From contig NZ_CP147838.1 in the NCBI RefSeq assembly GCF_037338445.1, positions 1 through 64,000 of the forward strand: a DNA stretch of 64,000 bases. The letters are read 5' to 3'. The notes under the pieces are model-generated. The model made no database searches, was not told the origin of the DNA, and saw nothing but the letters and a program-made list of their open reading frames with translations. Source of the DNA: Salinibaculum sp. SYNS191 (GTDB lineage: Archaea; Halobacteriota; Halobacteria; Halobacteriales; Haloarculaceae). Numbering within the stretch: position 1 is the stretch's first letter; the number at the start of each line of letters is the position of its first letter. This document shows, one piece after another, positions 26,615 through 35,467 of this stretch. Made by a program: the position numbers and the translations under genes.

Positions 26615-27027
26615 TGGTGACCAGCAGACAGGTCGTTCTGATCGCTATCCTCGTCCTGACGGTAACGCTCGTCAGCGGAACCAGCGGCGTGACGTCGATG
26701 ACGGCGGACAGGGACCTGGAACTGGCCACCACCGGCGACCTCTCTGCGTATCTCACCTTCGAACAGTCCGCCTCGGGGACGGCAAACGGGACGACGAACC
26801 TCACGGTGGCGCTGACCAACCAGTTCCCTTCCGGCACGACACTGACGGGCCTGGAGGTCACCGTCGACGGCCAGACGACCGACATGACGGCAGACGAGAC
26901 GTTCGACGCGGAGGAGACGGGGACCGCCAGGTTCGAATCCGTCGAGTGTGGTTCCACGATTACCGTGGTGGCGTCGACTGACGGACTGGCAACGACGCTC
27001 ACTCGCACCGTCGATTGTCCCGATTGA
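26614..27027 (+). CDS. Small secreted TasA/DUF1102-like protein
   Basis: 137 residues from the ATG at 26614 that overlaps the preceding stop codon. A signal peptide (MVTSRQVVLIAILVLTVTLVSG) is followed by DRDLELATTGDLSAYLTFEQ, close to the mature start of haloarchaeal TasA/DUF1102-like proteins, and a Thr/Ser-rich beta domain with a conserved end ECGSTITVVAS. Unlike the protein at 24877-25530 it is acidic and has the normal high GC. It is probably a second substrate of the signal peptidase. Confidence 0.68.
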   Translation: MVTSRQVVLIAILVLTVTLVSGTSGVTSMTADRDLELATTGDLSAYLTFEQSASGTANGTTNLTVALTNQFPSGTTLTGLEVTVDGQTTDMTADETFDAEETGTARFESVECGSTITVVASTDGLATTLTRTVDCPD

Positions 27028-27103
27028 GGCGGGTAGCCCCTCTCGGTTCCTCGGTATTTGCCGGCTGAGAGACGGAGAAGTGGGTCTGTGACTTGCGACC
27101 CGC

Positions 27104-28411
27104 TCAGGCCCCGGCCGCCAGCTCCTCGGCCAGTTCGCGCGCTTCCCGGACGCGGCTGGGAATCCCCATCCGCGCGGTGTAGTTCGTCGCGAGGTGGACG
27201 CCCGGCGGCGCCTCGAAGGCCTCCAGCGCGTACCACGACCGGTCGTACGCCGGGAACCACTTCTCGCGGGTGGCGACGTTCAGGACCTCCGCGGGCGAAC
27301 CCATGACCTGTTCGAACTCCTCGGCGGCGATAGCACCGATTTCCTCGTCCGGCCGGTCGACGATGTCGGGTTCGTGCATCCCGCCGAGGAAGACGGTGTA
27401 GAGGTTCTCGCGGTCGAACATGCTGTCGTTCCACGACGCGCCGAGCGTGTGGATGTCCTCGCCGTAGGCGACCTGGTAGCCGAAGCCCTCCTGCTCGCAG
27501 TCGGCGTCGAGGTGGACCATCGCCAGCGGATTGTAGGTGAGGTTGGCGAGGCCCTCGGTCCCCGTTGCGACGCCGTCGAGGATGTCGGCGGTGACTCCCG
27601 CCGGCGTCGTCACGACGACGTGGTCGAACGTCTCCGCACCGCTGTCGGTCTCGACGACGTACTGACCGCCGCCGTCCGTCGCTGCGGCCGGTTGCCGGTC
27701 CGTCCCCGCGTCGCCTGCAGCCGGTCGAACGTCCGTGACCGCTGTCCCGAGTTCGATGCGGTCGGCGTACGCCTCCGCGAGCCCATTGGGTAACTGCTGG
27801 TTGCCGGCCTCGAAGGAGATAGGCGGGGACTGCTGGCCCTGGCCGACGCGCTTGAGGAACGCCCGGAGGAAACTGCCCGTCTCCTGTTCGCGTTTCAGCA
27901 GCCCGTCCAGCGCGAAGGTCGCCGGCATCTCGGCCGGGTCCGAGCCGTAGATGCCGCCGTACAGCGGCCCGATGAACCGCTCGTAGGCCTGGCGGCCGAA
28001 CTTCCGGGTGAACAGTTCCGCGGCGGACTCCTCGCGCATCCCGTCGCGGGTCAGCGGTTCCGCGAGCAGGCGCAGTTTCCCGCGCCAGGAGAGCAGGTCG
28101 GTCCGGAGGAACGCCTCGCGGTCTAGCGGGGCCTCCCGGAGTCGGCCGTCCGCGTAGACGAACAGGTGCTCCTCCCCGGCTTCGACGACGGCGTCGGAGA
28201 GACCAACAGCTTCCACGAGGTCCTCGACGCCGGGCGTCAGTCGGAGCCGCTGCGGCCCGACCTCGACCGTGCGGCCGTCGATTGTCTCCGAGCGGATGAC
28301 GCCGCCGGGCTGGTTGTCGGCCTCGTACGTGACCGAGTCGATACCCCGCTCGGCGAGGTGGTGCGTGAGCGCGAGCCCCGTGATGCCCGCGCCGACGACG
28401 GCGACGCGCAT
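27104..28411 (-). CDS. hemG: Protoporphyrinogen oxidase
   Basis: 435 residues, FAD-dependent oxidation of (copro)protoporphyrinogen to the porphyrin. The dinucleotide fold is GAGITGLALTHHLAERG, followed by YEADNQPGGVIRSE, GPLYGGIYGSDP and the C-terminal FAD segment PPGVHLATNYTARMGIPSRVREA. It corresponds to the HemY/PPOX class often labelled HemG in haloarchaea. It begins one base after the hemH stop, so both are in one leftward operon. Its class does not show whether the substrate is the copro- or protoporphyrinogen form. Confidence 0.9.
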   Translation of the reverse strand: MRVAVVGAGITGLALTHHLAERGIDSVTYEADNQPGGVIRSETIDGRTVEVGPQRLRLTPGVEDLVEAVGLSDAVVEAGEEHLFVYADGRLREAPLDREAFLRTDLLSWRGKLRLLAEPLTRDGMREESAAELFTRKFGRQAYERFIGPLYGGIYGSDPAEMPATFALDGLLKREQETGSFLRAFLKRVGQGQQSPPISFEAGNQQLPNGLAEAYADRIELGTAVTDVRPAAGDAGTDRQPAAATDGGGQYVVETDSGAETFDHVVVTTPAGVTADILDGVATGTEGLANLTYNPLAMVHLDADCEQEGFGYQVAYGEDIHTLGASWNDSMFDRENLYTVFLGGMHEPDIVDRPDEEIGAIAAEEFEQVMGSPAEVLNVATREKWFPAYDRSWYALEAFEAPPGVHLATNYTARMGIPSRVREARELAEELAAGA

Positions 28412-28412
28412 G

Positions 28413-29503
28413 TCAGTCGTCCGTCTCGGCTGGCGCTTCCTCGCCCTCTACGTGGGACGTGGTCTGTGGCGCGTTCAGGCACATCGTCCCCGGCTCGTCG
28501 CGGCACTGGCACTGCCGGAACTGGTAGTACTCGGGGTCGAAATCGGCCAGGAACGGCTCGACGAGGTCCGCGAACACTTCGGGGATGCGCTCGTCGTCGT
28601 GGGGGATGGGCACGCGGTAGAAGTCCAGTCCCACCTCCTCGGCCTCCTCGCGGAGTTCGACGTCGAGTTCCGACAGCGTCTCGCTTTGCTCGTGGAGGAA
28701 ACTGACGGGTTCGACGACCACGCGTTCGGCGTCGATGTCCTCGATGAGGTCCTCCACGTCGGGTTCGGTCCAGGGGATGTCGCGGTTCTCGTGGTTCTGG
28801 AAGCCGATGTGGTAGTCGTCGACGCCGAGCAGCGAGGCGACGACCGAGCAGTACTCCTCGACGTAGATGTCGTAGCGGCTCCCCTCCTCCAGGTAGTGCT
28901 TGGGGGTGCCGTGGGCGGAGAAGACCAGCGCGGTGTCCTCGTCGTGGAGGTCGACGCCCTCGTCGTCGGCGAAGTCGGCGATGTTCTCCGCGCGGACGCG
29001 GTTGTACTTGGGGTGTTTGTGCCACCCGGTGATGGCCTGGAAGGGGACGTCGAAGCCCATCTCCTCCATCTCGTCTTCGAGTTCGTCCAGCGAGATGACG
29101 TTCGTCGAGGGCCACACAGCGGGAAGATCGGCAGGCCGATGACGCGGTCCACGTCGTCCGCCATCGCGTCCGCGGCGGCGTCCCCGATGAACGGCTCGAT
29201 GTACTGCATCCCGAGGTAGGTCAGGACGTCGAAGTCGCGGTTCTGGAGCGTGGTCTCCAGGGCGTCGGCCTGGGCCTTGGCCTGCTCGTTGAGCGGCGAC
29301 CCGCCGATGTTCTCGTACTCCTCCAGCAGTCCGGGGGCGCGGCGCTCGGCGAGTTTCCGCGAGCGCTTCCGGGCGGCCTCCCTGGAGTCGTACTCTTCGA
29401 GGTCGGCGTTGGCCATGAAGATGCGTTCGAGGTAGTCGACGACTGGCTCTCGCTCGGGTACGGACGGCTCGCCGAAGTTCAGTAGAACGACCCCTGTGGT
29501 CAT
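28413..29503 (-). CDS. hemH: Ferrochelatase (single-base frameshift)
   Basis: About 363 residues when repaired. It inserts Fe2+ into the porphyrin. Start MTTGVVLLNFGEPS at 29503. The first frame runs to VIGLPIFPLCGP; at the GGG run 29109-29111 one G is missing and the second frame continues STNVISLDELEDEMEEMGF to the normal end. The metal-binding/catalytic FSAHGTP and the region around PVSFLHEQSETL are intact. A Cys pattern (CQCRDEPGTMC) near the C-terminus, after QFR, resembles the [2Fe-2S]-type ends of some ferrochelatases. The break is probably a sequence error. Confidence 0.92.
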
Positions 29504-29550
29504 GACTGAACCTTGGACGGAACGGAAGAAAACCTGTCGTTTCCCGCGGC

Positions 29551-31098
29551 TCAGGACCGCCAGTAGGCCCCGGTCAGCAACACGAAGACCGGGATGACCT
29601 CCAACCGGCCGACCCACATCAGGAACACCATGAACAGTTTCGACGTGTCGGGGAACGCGAGGTAGTTGTTCATCGGCCCGACGATGCCGACGCCCGGTCC
29701 GACGTTGCCGAGCGTCGCCGCGACGGCGGACATCCCCTCGAAGGCCGTCACCGACTCGGGAATCCGCGTCGCGTCCAGCAGGACCAGCCCCGAGGCGACG
29801 AAAAAGAGCACGACGTACAGCAGCGTGAACGCGTAGATGCCCCGGAGCGCACGCTCGTCGAGTGGCTTCCCGGCCAGGCGCACCGGCGAGACGGCGTCCG
29901 GGTGGACCGTCGTGAACAGTTCCCGCTTGAGCGACTTCAGGATGACCAGCGTCCGGACCATCTTGATGGCACCGCCGGTCGACCCCGCCGACCCGCCGAT
30001 GAACATCCCGAACACCAGCAGGAACTGCGCGACCGGGCTCCAGGTGTTGAAGTCCATGCTCGCGTAGCCGGTGGTCGTGACGATGGAGACGACCTGAAAG
30101 GTGCTGTGGCGCAGCGCATCCTCGAACTCACCGGCAATCGGGGGCACCTCGACGGGGAGTTCGGCGAGGCCGACGCCGACACCCCCGTAGAGCAATCCGG
30201 CACCCAGCGCCGCGAAGACGGCGAGCGTCCCGGCGTAGAAGCGGAACTCGCTGTCCCGGAAAACCGAGCGCACGTCCCCGTTGAGCGCTTTCCAGAACAG
30301 CGCGAAGTTGGTCCCCGCGGCGACCATGAAGGGGATGATGACCCACTGGACGACGGACGAGAACGCCTCGATGCTGCGGGCCTCCGGCGAGAACCCGCCG
30401 GTCGGCATCGTCGTCAGCGGGTGTGCGATGGCGTTGTAAAGTCCCATGTTCGGGGCCAGTCCGGCGTGGTGCAGGCCGTACAGCAGCAGAAATTGGAGGA
30501 CAGTGAACCCGAGGTAGATGAGCCACAGGACCCGCGCCGTCTCCGCGATGCGGGGCGTGAGCTTCTCGATGCCGGGCCCCGGAGCCTCCGCGTCCATCAA
30601 CTGCGCGCCCCCGACCGACAGCTCCGGCAGGATGGCGACGGCGAGGACGACGATACCCATGCCGCCGAGCCACTGGGTCAACTGCCGCCAGAGCATGAGC
30701 GCGTGGGAGTGGTGGTCGAACCCGATGGAGCCCATGACCGTCGCGCCAGTCGTCGTGAACCCGCTCATGCTCTCGAAGAGAGCGTTGACCGGGTCCGCGA
30801 GCGTCGATTCGGTCCCCATGCCCGCGATGACGTAGGGGAGCATCCCGACGAGAGCCACCGCGAGCCACGTCAGCGCCACCATCAGAAAGCCCTCGCGGGC
30901 CCCGATGTCCGGGTCGGGGTCGAGGCGTTCCAGCCCCACCCCGGCGACCAGCGTCAGCGCCATGACCGGCAGGAAGGCGAGGACGCCGTTGTCGTAGACG
31001 ATGGCCACCGCTGCCGGGAGAGCGAGCGGCAGGGAGAGGTACTTGAGTACGGACCCGACGAGACTCACGCTGGCTCGCCAGTCGACGCGGAGGTTCAT
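29551..31098 (-). CDS. trkH: TrkH-family potassium uptake channel subunit
   Basis: 515 residues with about ten membrane helices in the four-fold MPM arrangement. Selectivity-filter-like loops are visible: SMSGFTTTGATV, TTMPTGGFSPEA, VSIVTTTGYAS and SAVAATLGNVGPG. With TrkA it imports K+, central to the salt-in strategy of haloarchaea. It is 9 bases downstream of trkA in the same direction, one operon. Confidence 0.94.
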   Translation of the reverse strand: MNLRVDWRASVSLVGSVLKYLSLPLALPAAVAIVYDNGVLAFLPVMALTLVAGVGLERLDPDPDIGAREGFLMVALTWLAVALVGMLPYVIAGMGTESTLADPVNALFESMSGFTTTGATVMGSIGFDHHSHALMLWRQLTQWLGGMGIVVLAVAILPELSVGGAQLMDAEAPGPGIEKLTPRIAETARVLWLIYLGFTVLQFLLLYGLHHAGLAPNMGLYNAIAHPLTTMPTGGFSPEARSIEAFSSVVQWVIIPFMVAAGTNFALFWKALNGDVRSVFRDSEFRFYAGTLAVFAALGAGLLYGGVGVGLAELPVEVPPIAGEFEDALRHSTFQVVSIVTTTGYASMDFNTWSPVAQFLLVFGMFIGGSAGSTGGAIKMVRTLVILKSLKRELFTTVHPDAVSPVRLAGKPLDERALRGIYAFTLLYVVLFFVASGLVLLDATRIPESVTAFEGMSAVAATLGNVGPGVGIVGPMNNYLAFPDTSKLFMVFLMWVGRLEVIPVFVLLTGAYWRS

Positions 31099-31107
31099 CG
31101 GGGGCTC

Positions 31108-32439
31108 TCAGAGCACCGCCGTCGCCTCCTCGACGACATCCGCGTCGACGAAGAGAACGGCGGTATCGCCGGGTTCGACGACTGTGCCACCGCGCGGGAT
31201 GACGAAGTCGCCGTTGCGCGTTATCGCGCCGATGACGACGCCGTCGGGGAGGTCGACGACCGACTCCTGGATGGGCTTGCCGGCCAGCACGCTGTCCTCG
31301 TCGACCTCTATCTCGATGACCTCCGCGCGGTCGTTCTCGATGAGCGCGACGTTCTCTGCGCGGCGCTCGCGGGTGAACCGGGTAATCTCCTCTGCGGTCG
31401 CCTCCCGCGGGTTGATTGCCACGTCGACGCCGACGGCCTCGAAGAGGTCGACGTACTCCATCTCGCCGACGATGGCGACGGCGCGTTCGGCACCCAGGCG
31501 CTTGGCCAGCAGCGAGGCGAGCAGGTTGCGCTCGTTGCGGTTCAGCGCCGAGACGACGGTGTCGACCTCGGAGATGTGCTCGCGCTCCAGGAAGTCCCGG
31601 TCGGTCCCGTCGCTCTCCAGGACCGTCGTGTTCGGCAGCAACTCGGCGAGTTCGCGCGCCCGGTCGTGGTCGCGCTCGACGAGGCGCGGGGTCAGCCCCT
31701 GCTCGCCGAGCAGTTTTGCGATCTGGTAGCCGATGTCCGTCCCGCCGACGATGAGGATGTCGTCCACCGTGCCGGCGTGGGGTGACACTTCGGCCGCCAG
31801 GGCCTGGACGCTCGATTCGGAGCCGATGACGACCACCTCGTCGCCGGCCTCGATTCGCGTCTGGCCGCTCGGAATCACGACGTCGTCCGGGCGGAGGATG
31901 GCCGCGAAGGTCAGCGACTCGAAGCGGTCCGCCTCCTGGACGGTCTGGCCGGCGACCGGGCTGTCCGGCGGAATCTCGAACTCGGCCATCTGCACGCGCC
32001 CGCCGGCGAAGGTGTCGACGTCGCGGGCCGACGGCAGGCCGATGACGCGGACGACGGACCGGGCGGCCAGCAGCGTCGTGCCGACCATGAAGTCCACGCC
32101 GAGTGCGCCCTCGGCCTGCTGCCAGGTGTCCAGAAACTTCGTGTCCCTGACGCGGGCGATGGTGAACGGGTCACCGAGCGTCTTCGCGGTCCCGCAGGTG
32201 ATGATGTTCGTCTCGTCGTCGTCGGTGCTGGCGATGAGGATGTCCGCCTCCGCCACGTCCGTCTCCGCCAGCGTGGACAGCGTGACCCCGTCGCCCTCGA
32301 TAGCGAGGACGTCGATGTTGTAGGTCACGGACTCGACCCGCTCGGGGTCGTTGTCCACGACGACGACCTCGTGTGTGTCACAGAGGCTCTTCGCGATGGA
32401 GGAGCCGACTTCGCCAGCGCCGACGATTACGATTCGCAT
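31108..32439 (-). CDS. trkA: TrkA potassium uptake regulatory subunit
   Basis: 443 residues, a duplicated RCK protein: N1 (IVIVGAGEVGSSIAKSL), C1 (about 140-220, AEFEIPPDSPVAGQTVQEAD), N2 (ILIVGGTDIGYQIAKLL) and C2 (about 360-443, EIEVDEDSVLAGKPIQES). The Rossmann domains bind NAD(H)/ATP and gate the TrkH channel from the cytoplasm. First gene of the trkA-trkH operon, divergent from the uspA locus. Confidence 0.94.
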   Translation of the reverse strand: MRIVIVGAGEVGSSIAKSLCDTHEVVVVDNDPERVESVTYNIDVLAIEGDGVTLSTLAETDVAEADILIASTDDDETNIITCGTAKTLGDPFTIARVRDTKFLDTWQQAEGALGVDFMVGTTLLAARSVVRVIGLPSARDVDTFAGGRVQMAEFEIPPDSPVAGQTVQEADRFESLTFAAILRPDDVVIPSGQTRIEAGDEVVVIGSESSVQALAAEVSPHAGTVDDILIVGGTDIGYQIAKLLGEQGLTPRLVERDHDRARELAELLPNTTVLESDGTDRDFLEREHISEVDTVVSALNRNERNLLASLLAKRLGAERAVAIVGEMEYVDLFEAVGVDVAINPREATAEEITRFTRERRAENVALIENDRAEVIEIEVDEDSVLAGKPIQESVVDLPDGVVIGAITRNGDFVIPRGGTVVEPGDTAVLFVDADVVEEATAVL

Positions 32440-32544
32440 CGTCGGCCCCCCGGATGTTCCATGGCGGGAGCATTCTGGCCCCCGCCCTAAGTCGGTTTCT
32501 ATTCGGCGAATACCGGCGCCACGTCACGCGTTCCCACGACGTGA

Positions 32545-32552
32545 CAATTAAG
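32545..32552 (+). promoter_or_regulatory. TATA-like element of the uspA locus
   Basis: caattaag lies about 28 bases before the ATG at 32577 and about 100 before uspA. If used, transcription would start at the short leader frame. Confidence 0.4.
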
Positions 32553-32576
32553 GTTCGTCCGAACATCCGGACTCGC

Positions 32577-32657
32577 ATGCACGCAGCAATCGCCCAGGCT
32601 CTCCACGGACGGGAGAACGCAGAACGAACACTGCAGTACCACCACGACCATGGCTGA
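32577..32657 (+). CDS. Possible 26-codon leader frame overlapping the uspA start
   Basis: ATG at 32577 to TGA at 32655-32657, encoding MHAAIAQALHGRENAERTL and a His/Asp-rich end (YHHDHG). Its stop overlaps the uspA ATG region (ATGGCTGA, 32650-32657). It sits at leaderless spacing from the TATA-like element, so ribosomes could translate it and re-initiate at uspA. It may also be chance. Confidence 0.3.
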   Translation: MHAAIAQALHGRENAERTLQYHHDHG

Positions 32658-33130
32658 CATCTTCGAACGGGTGCTCCTGCCCGTCGCCACCGTCGAGGAC
32701 GCCGTCGCCACCTGCCGGGCGGCCCGCCAGTACCTGACCGGCAGCGTCGTCGCCGTCCACGTCATCGAGAAGGCCGGCGGCGCGCCCGACAAGGCCAGCG
32801 TCGAGCAACGCGAGGAGCGCGCCGAGGAGATATTCGCGGCCGTCCACGACGCGCTCGACGACGACCGGGACGTCGAGACGGACCTGCGGTACGGTACAGA
32901 CGTCTCGGAGACCATCTTCGCGGCGGCGAGCGACCACGACGCGACCGCCATCATCATCACGCCGCGGGGCGGGCCGATGGGTCCGGCTGTTGACCGGCGA
33001 CGTCGCGCTGGACCTCGTGACCGAGACGGATAGACCGGTCGTCGTCCTGCCGGACGTCCCCGAAGAACCGGAGACGGACGGCGATGCGGCGACCGAGGAG
33101 ACGGCTGAGGACGGAGGTGACGCGGCGTGA
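32650..33130 (+). CDS. Universal stress protein UspA-type (frameshifted)
   Basis: About 160 residues when repaired. Start MADIFERVLLPVATVEDAVAT. The frame changes near 32966-32976 (one base too many or two too few): before it ATAIIITPRGG, after it RWVRLLTGDVALDLVTETDRPVVVLPD, which completes the Usp ATP-binding/C-terminal strand. The tail is acidic. The stop at 33128-33130 overlaps the GTG start of the permease-Usp gene (GTGA), so the two are translationally coupled. Probably a cytoplasmic nucleotide-binding stress protein that partners the permease. Confidence 0.82.
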
Positions 33131-35391
33131 GCGGTGACGACACCGAACTGGCGAAGGACCTCGGCCCGCTGGCGGCGCTGACCATCGGCGTCGGGACGAT
33201 GATCGGTGCGGGTATCTTCGTCCTCCCGGGCGAGGCCATCCTCCGGGCCGGCTCGCTGGCGTCGGTCGCGTTCGTCCTCGGCGGCGTCATCGCGATTTTC
33301 ACCGCGCTGTCGGCCAGCGAACTCGGGACGGCGATGCCTCGCTCCGGCGGCGCGTACTACTACGTAAACCACGCGCTCGGACCGATGTTCGGCTCCGTTG
33401 CGGGGTGGGCGAACTGGCTGGGGCTGGCCTTCGCCAGCGCGTTCTACATGGTCGGCTTCGGCCGCTACATCTCGCGCATCTTCGGCGTCAGCGGCGGCGT
33501 CGGAATCGGTCCCCTCTCCATCTCTGTCGTCACGCTGGCGGCACTCGTCGGCGGCGCGTTCTTCGTGCTCATCAACTACGTCGGGGCGAAGGAGACGGGC
33601 CGCCTGCAGAACATCATCGTCATCGTGCTGGTGGGGATTCTGTTCGTCTTCACGCTGCTCGGGACGCTGCGGGCCGACCCCGCGAACCTCCCGCGGGCGA
33701 GCACGGTCAGCGAGACGCTGGGGACGACCGGCTTCATCTTCGTCTCCTACCTGGGTTTCGTCCAGATTACGAGCGTCGCCGAGGAGATAAAGGACCCCGG
33801 CAAGAACCTCCCGCGGGCCGTCATCGGCAGCGTCGTCCTCGTGACCGTCATCTACGCGCTGGTGCTCATCGTGATGAGCGCCGCCGTCCCCCAGGGCTTC
33901 ATCGCCGGACTCGTCGAGAACGTCGCCCCCGGCGAGACGCAGCCGATTGCCGTCGTCGAGGTCGGCGAACGCCTCCAGGGCGCGCTGATGGGCGGTGCGT
34001 TGCTGTTCGGTGGGCTCCTCGCGACGGCCTCCAGCGCGAACGCCTCGATTCTCGCCTCCTCGCGCATCAACTTCGCGATGGGTCGTGACCGTATCATCAC
34101 CCCGTCGCTGAACGAGATTCACCCCCGCTTCGGGACGCCGTACCGCGCCATCGGCATCACCGGCGGGCTCATCCTCGTCTTCATCCTGCTCGGGGACATC
34201 AACCTGCTCTCTGGCGCAGCGTCGGGCCTGCACCTCATCATCTACGGCCTGCTCAACATCGCGCTCATCGCGATGCGCTACGTCAATCCCGAGGAGTACC
34301 AGCCGGACTTCACCGTGCCGCTGTACCCGCTGTTGCCGATTCTCGGGACGGTGTTCTCCTTCGCGCTCCTGGCCTACGTCGAACCCGACGCCCGGCTGCT
34401 CTCCTTCGGCATCGCTGCCGCCGCCATCCTCTGGTACGTCGCCTACGCCCGCAGTCGGACGGAGAAGCAGGGCATCCTCGGGGAGTACATCCTCTCTCGC
34501 TCCGACGAGATGCCGGATGCAGCTGTGTCGGCCGCCACGAGCGTCCAGCCGGACGGCGGCGACTACCGCGTGATGGTGCCGCTGGCGAATCCGAGAAGCG
34601 AGCGGGACCTCATCGAACTCGCCAGCGCAATCGCCAAACAGCGCAACGGAACGGTCGTCGCGACCCACATCATCACGGTCCCGGACCAGATGGCGCTGGA
34701 GGGGGCCGCAGAGCGGGCCGACCAAATCGACCGGACCTCTGCGGACCTCATCGCATCCGCGCGCGCCGACGCGGAGGAGTTCGACGTGCCCATCGAGACC
34801 CACACCATCCTCTCCCACCGCGGGTTCGAGGAGATATTCGACGCGGCGACGACCCACGACGCCGACCTCGTGGTGATGGGCTGGGGGCCGGACTCCCACG
34901 GCTCGCCCGGCCGCGCGGAGTCGGCGTTCGACGAAGTGGCCGGCAACATCCCCTGTGACTTCCTGGTGCTGAAAGACCGCGGGTTCGACCCCGCGGAGGT
35001 GCTCGTCCCGACCGCCGGCGGTCCGGACTCGGACCTCAGCGCCACCGTCGCGCGGTTCCTCCAGGCGGAGTACGACAGCCACGTGACGCTGTTGAACGTC
35101 GCCACCGACGGCGAGGACCAGGCCCGGGCGTTCATGGATGAGTGGGCCGAGGAACACGGTCTCGAAGACGCGGACATCCGCATCGAGACCGGGGACGTCG
35201 AGAACGCCATCGAGCGGGCCGCCGAGGACGCGTCGATGGTCATCATCGGTGCGACCGAGCAGGGCCTGCTCTCGCGGCTCGTCCGCGGGTCGCTGGTGCT
35301 GGACGTGGTCGACGAGGTGGAGTGTTCGGTGCTGCTGGCAGAGAAGCACCGCAAGCGGTCGCTGTGGCAGCGGCTGTTCGGTTCGGAGTGA
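33127..35391 (+). CDS. APC-family amino acid permease fused to two universal stress domains
   Basis: 754 residues from a GTG start overlapping the uspA stop. Residues about 10-440 are an APC transporter with 12 helices (TIGVGTMIGAGIFVLPG is the first-helix signature; EEIKDPGKNLPRAV the conserved loop). Residues about 470-610 and 615-735 are two Usp-like domains, the second ending SMVIIGATEQGLLSRLVRGS, with a basic C-terminal tail. The Usp modules probably sense ATP or a second messenger and regulate transport. The substrate cannot be predicted beyond cationic or neutral amino acids. Confidence 0.9.
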   Translation: MSGDDTELAKDLGPLAALTIGVGTMIGAGIFVLPGEAILRAGSLASVAFVLGGVIAIFTALSASELGTAMPRSGGAYYYVNHALGPMFGSVAGWANWLGLAFASAFYMVGFGRYISRIFGVSGGVGIGPLSISVVTLAALVGGAFFVLINYVGAKETGRLQNIIVIVLVGILFVFTLLGTLRADPANLPRASTVSETLGTTGFIFVSYLGFVQITSVAEEIKDPGKNLPRAVIGSVVLVTVIYALVLIVMSAAVPQGFIAGLVENVAPGETQPIAVVEVGERLQGALMGGALLFGGLLATASSANASILASSRINFAMGRDRIITPSLNEIHPRFGTPYRAIGITGGLILVFILLGDINLLSGAASGLHLIIYGLLNIALIAMRYVNPEEYQPDFTVPLYPLLPILGTVFSFALLAYVEPDARLLSFGIAAAAILWYVAYARSRTEKQGILGEYILSRSDEMPDAAVSAATSVQPDGGDYRVMVPLANPRSERDLIELASAIAKQRNGTVVATHIITVPDQMALEGAAERADQIDRTSADLIASARADAEEFDVPIETHTILSHRGFEEIFDAATTHDADLVVMGWGPDSHGSPGRAESAFDEVAGNIPCDFLVLKDRGFDPAEVLVPTAGGPDSDLSATVARFLQAEYDSHVTLLNVATDGEDQARAFMDEWAEEHGLEDADIRIETGDVENAIERAAEDASMVIIGATEQGLLSRLVRGSLVLDVVDEVECSVLLAEKHRKRSLWQRLFGSE

Positions 35392-35467
35392 CGGGGACGT
35401 CCCCGCGTCTGCCGCCTGTCTGACGGTGAATTATGGTCGCGGGCGGTGACGCTTCGACCAAGAGCGT

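Noticed and set aside
29902..31785. 627-codon plus-strand frame opposite trkH and trkA
   Set aside because: Antisense shadow of well-supported potassium uptake genes, low-complexity Arg/Asp/Glu composition.
32548..35349. 933-codon minus-strand frame opposite the permease gene
   Set aside because: High-GC antisense shadow: Arg/Val/Asp-rich, no domain, and the opposite strand encodes a clear transporter.
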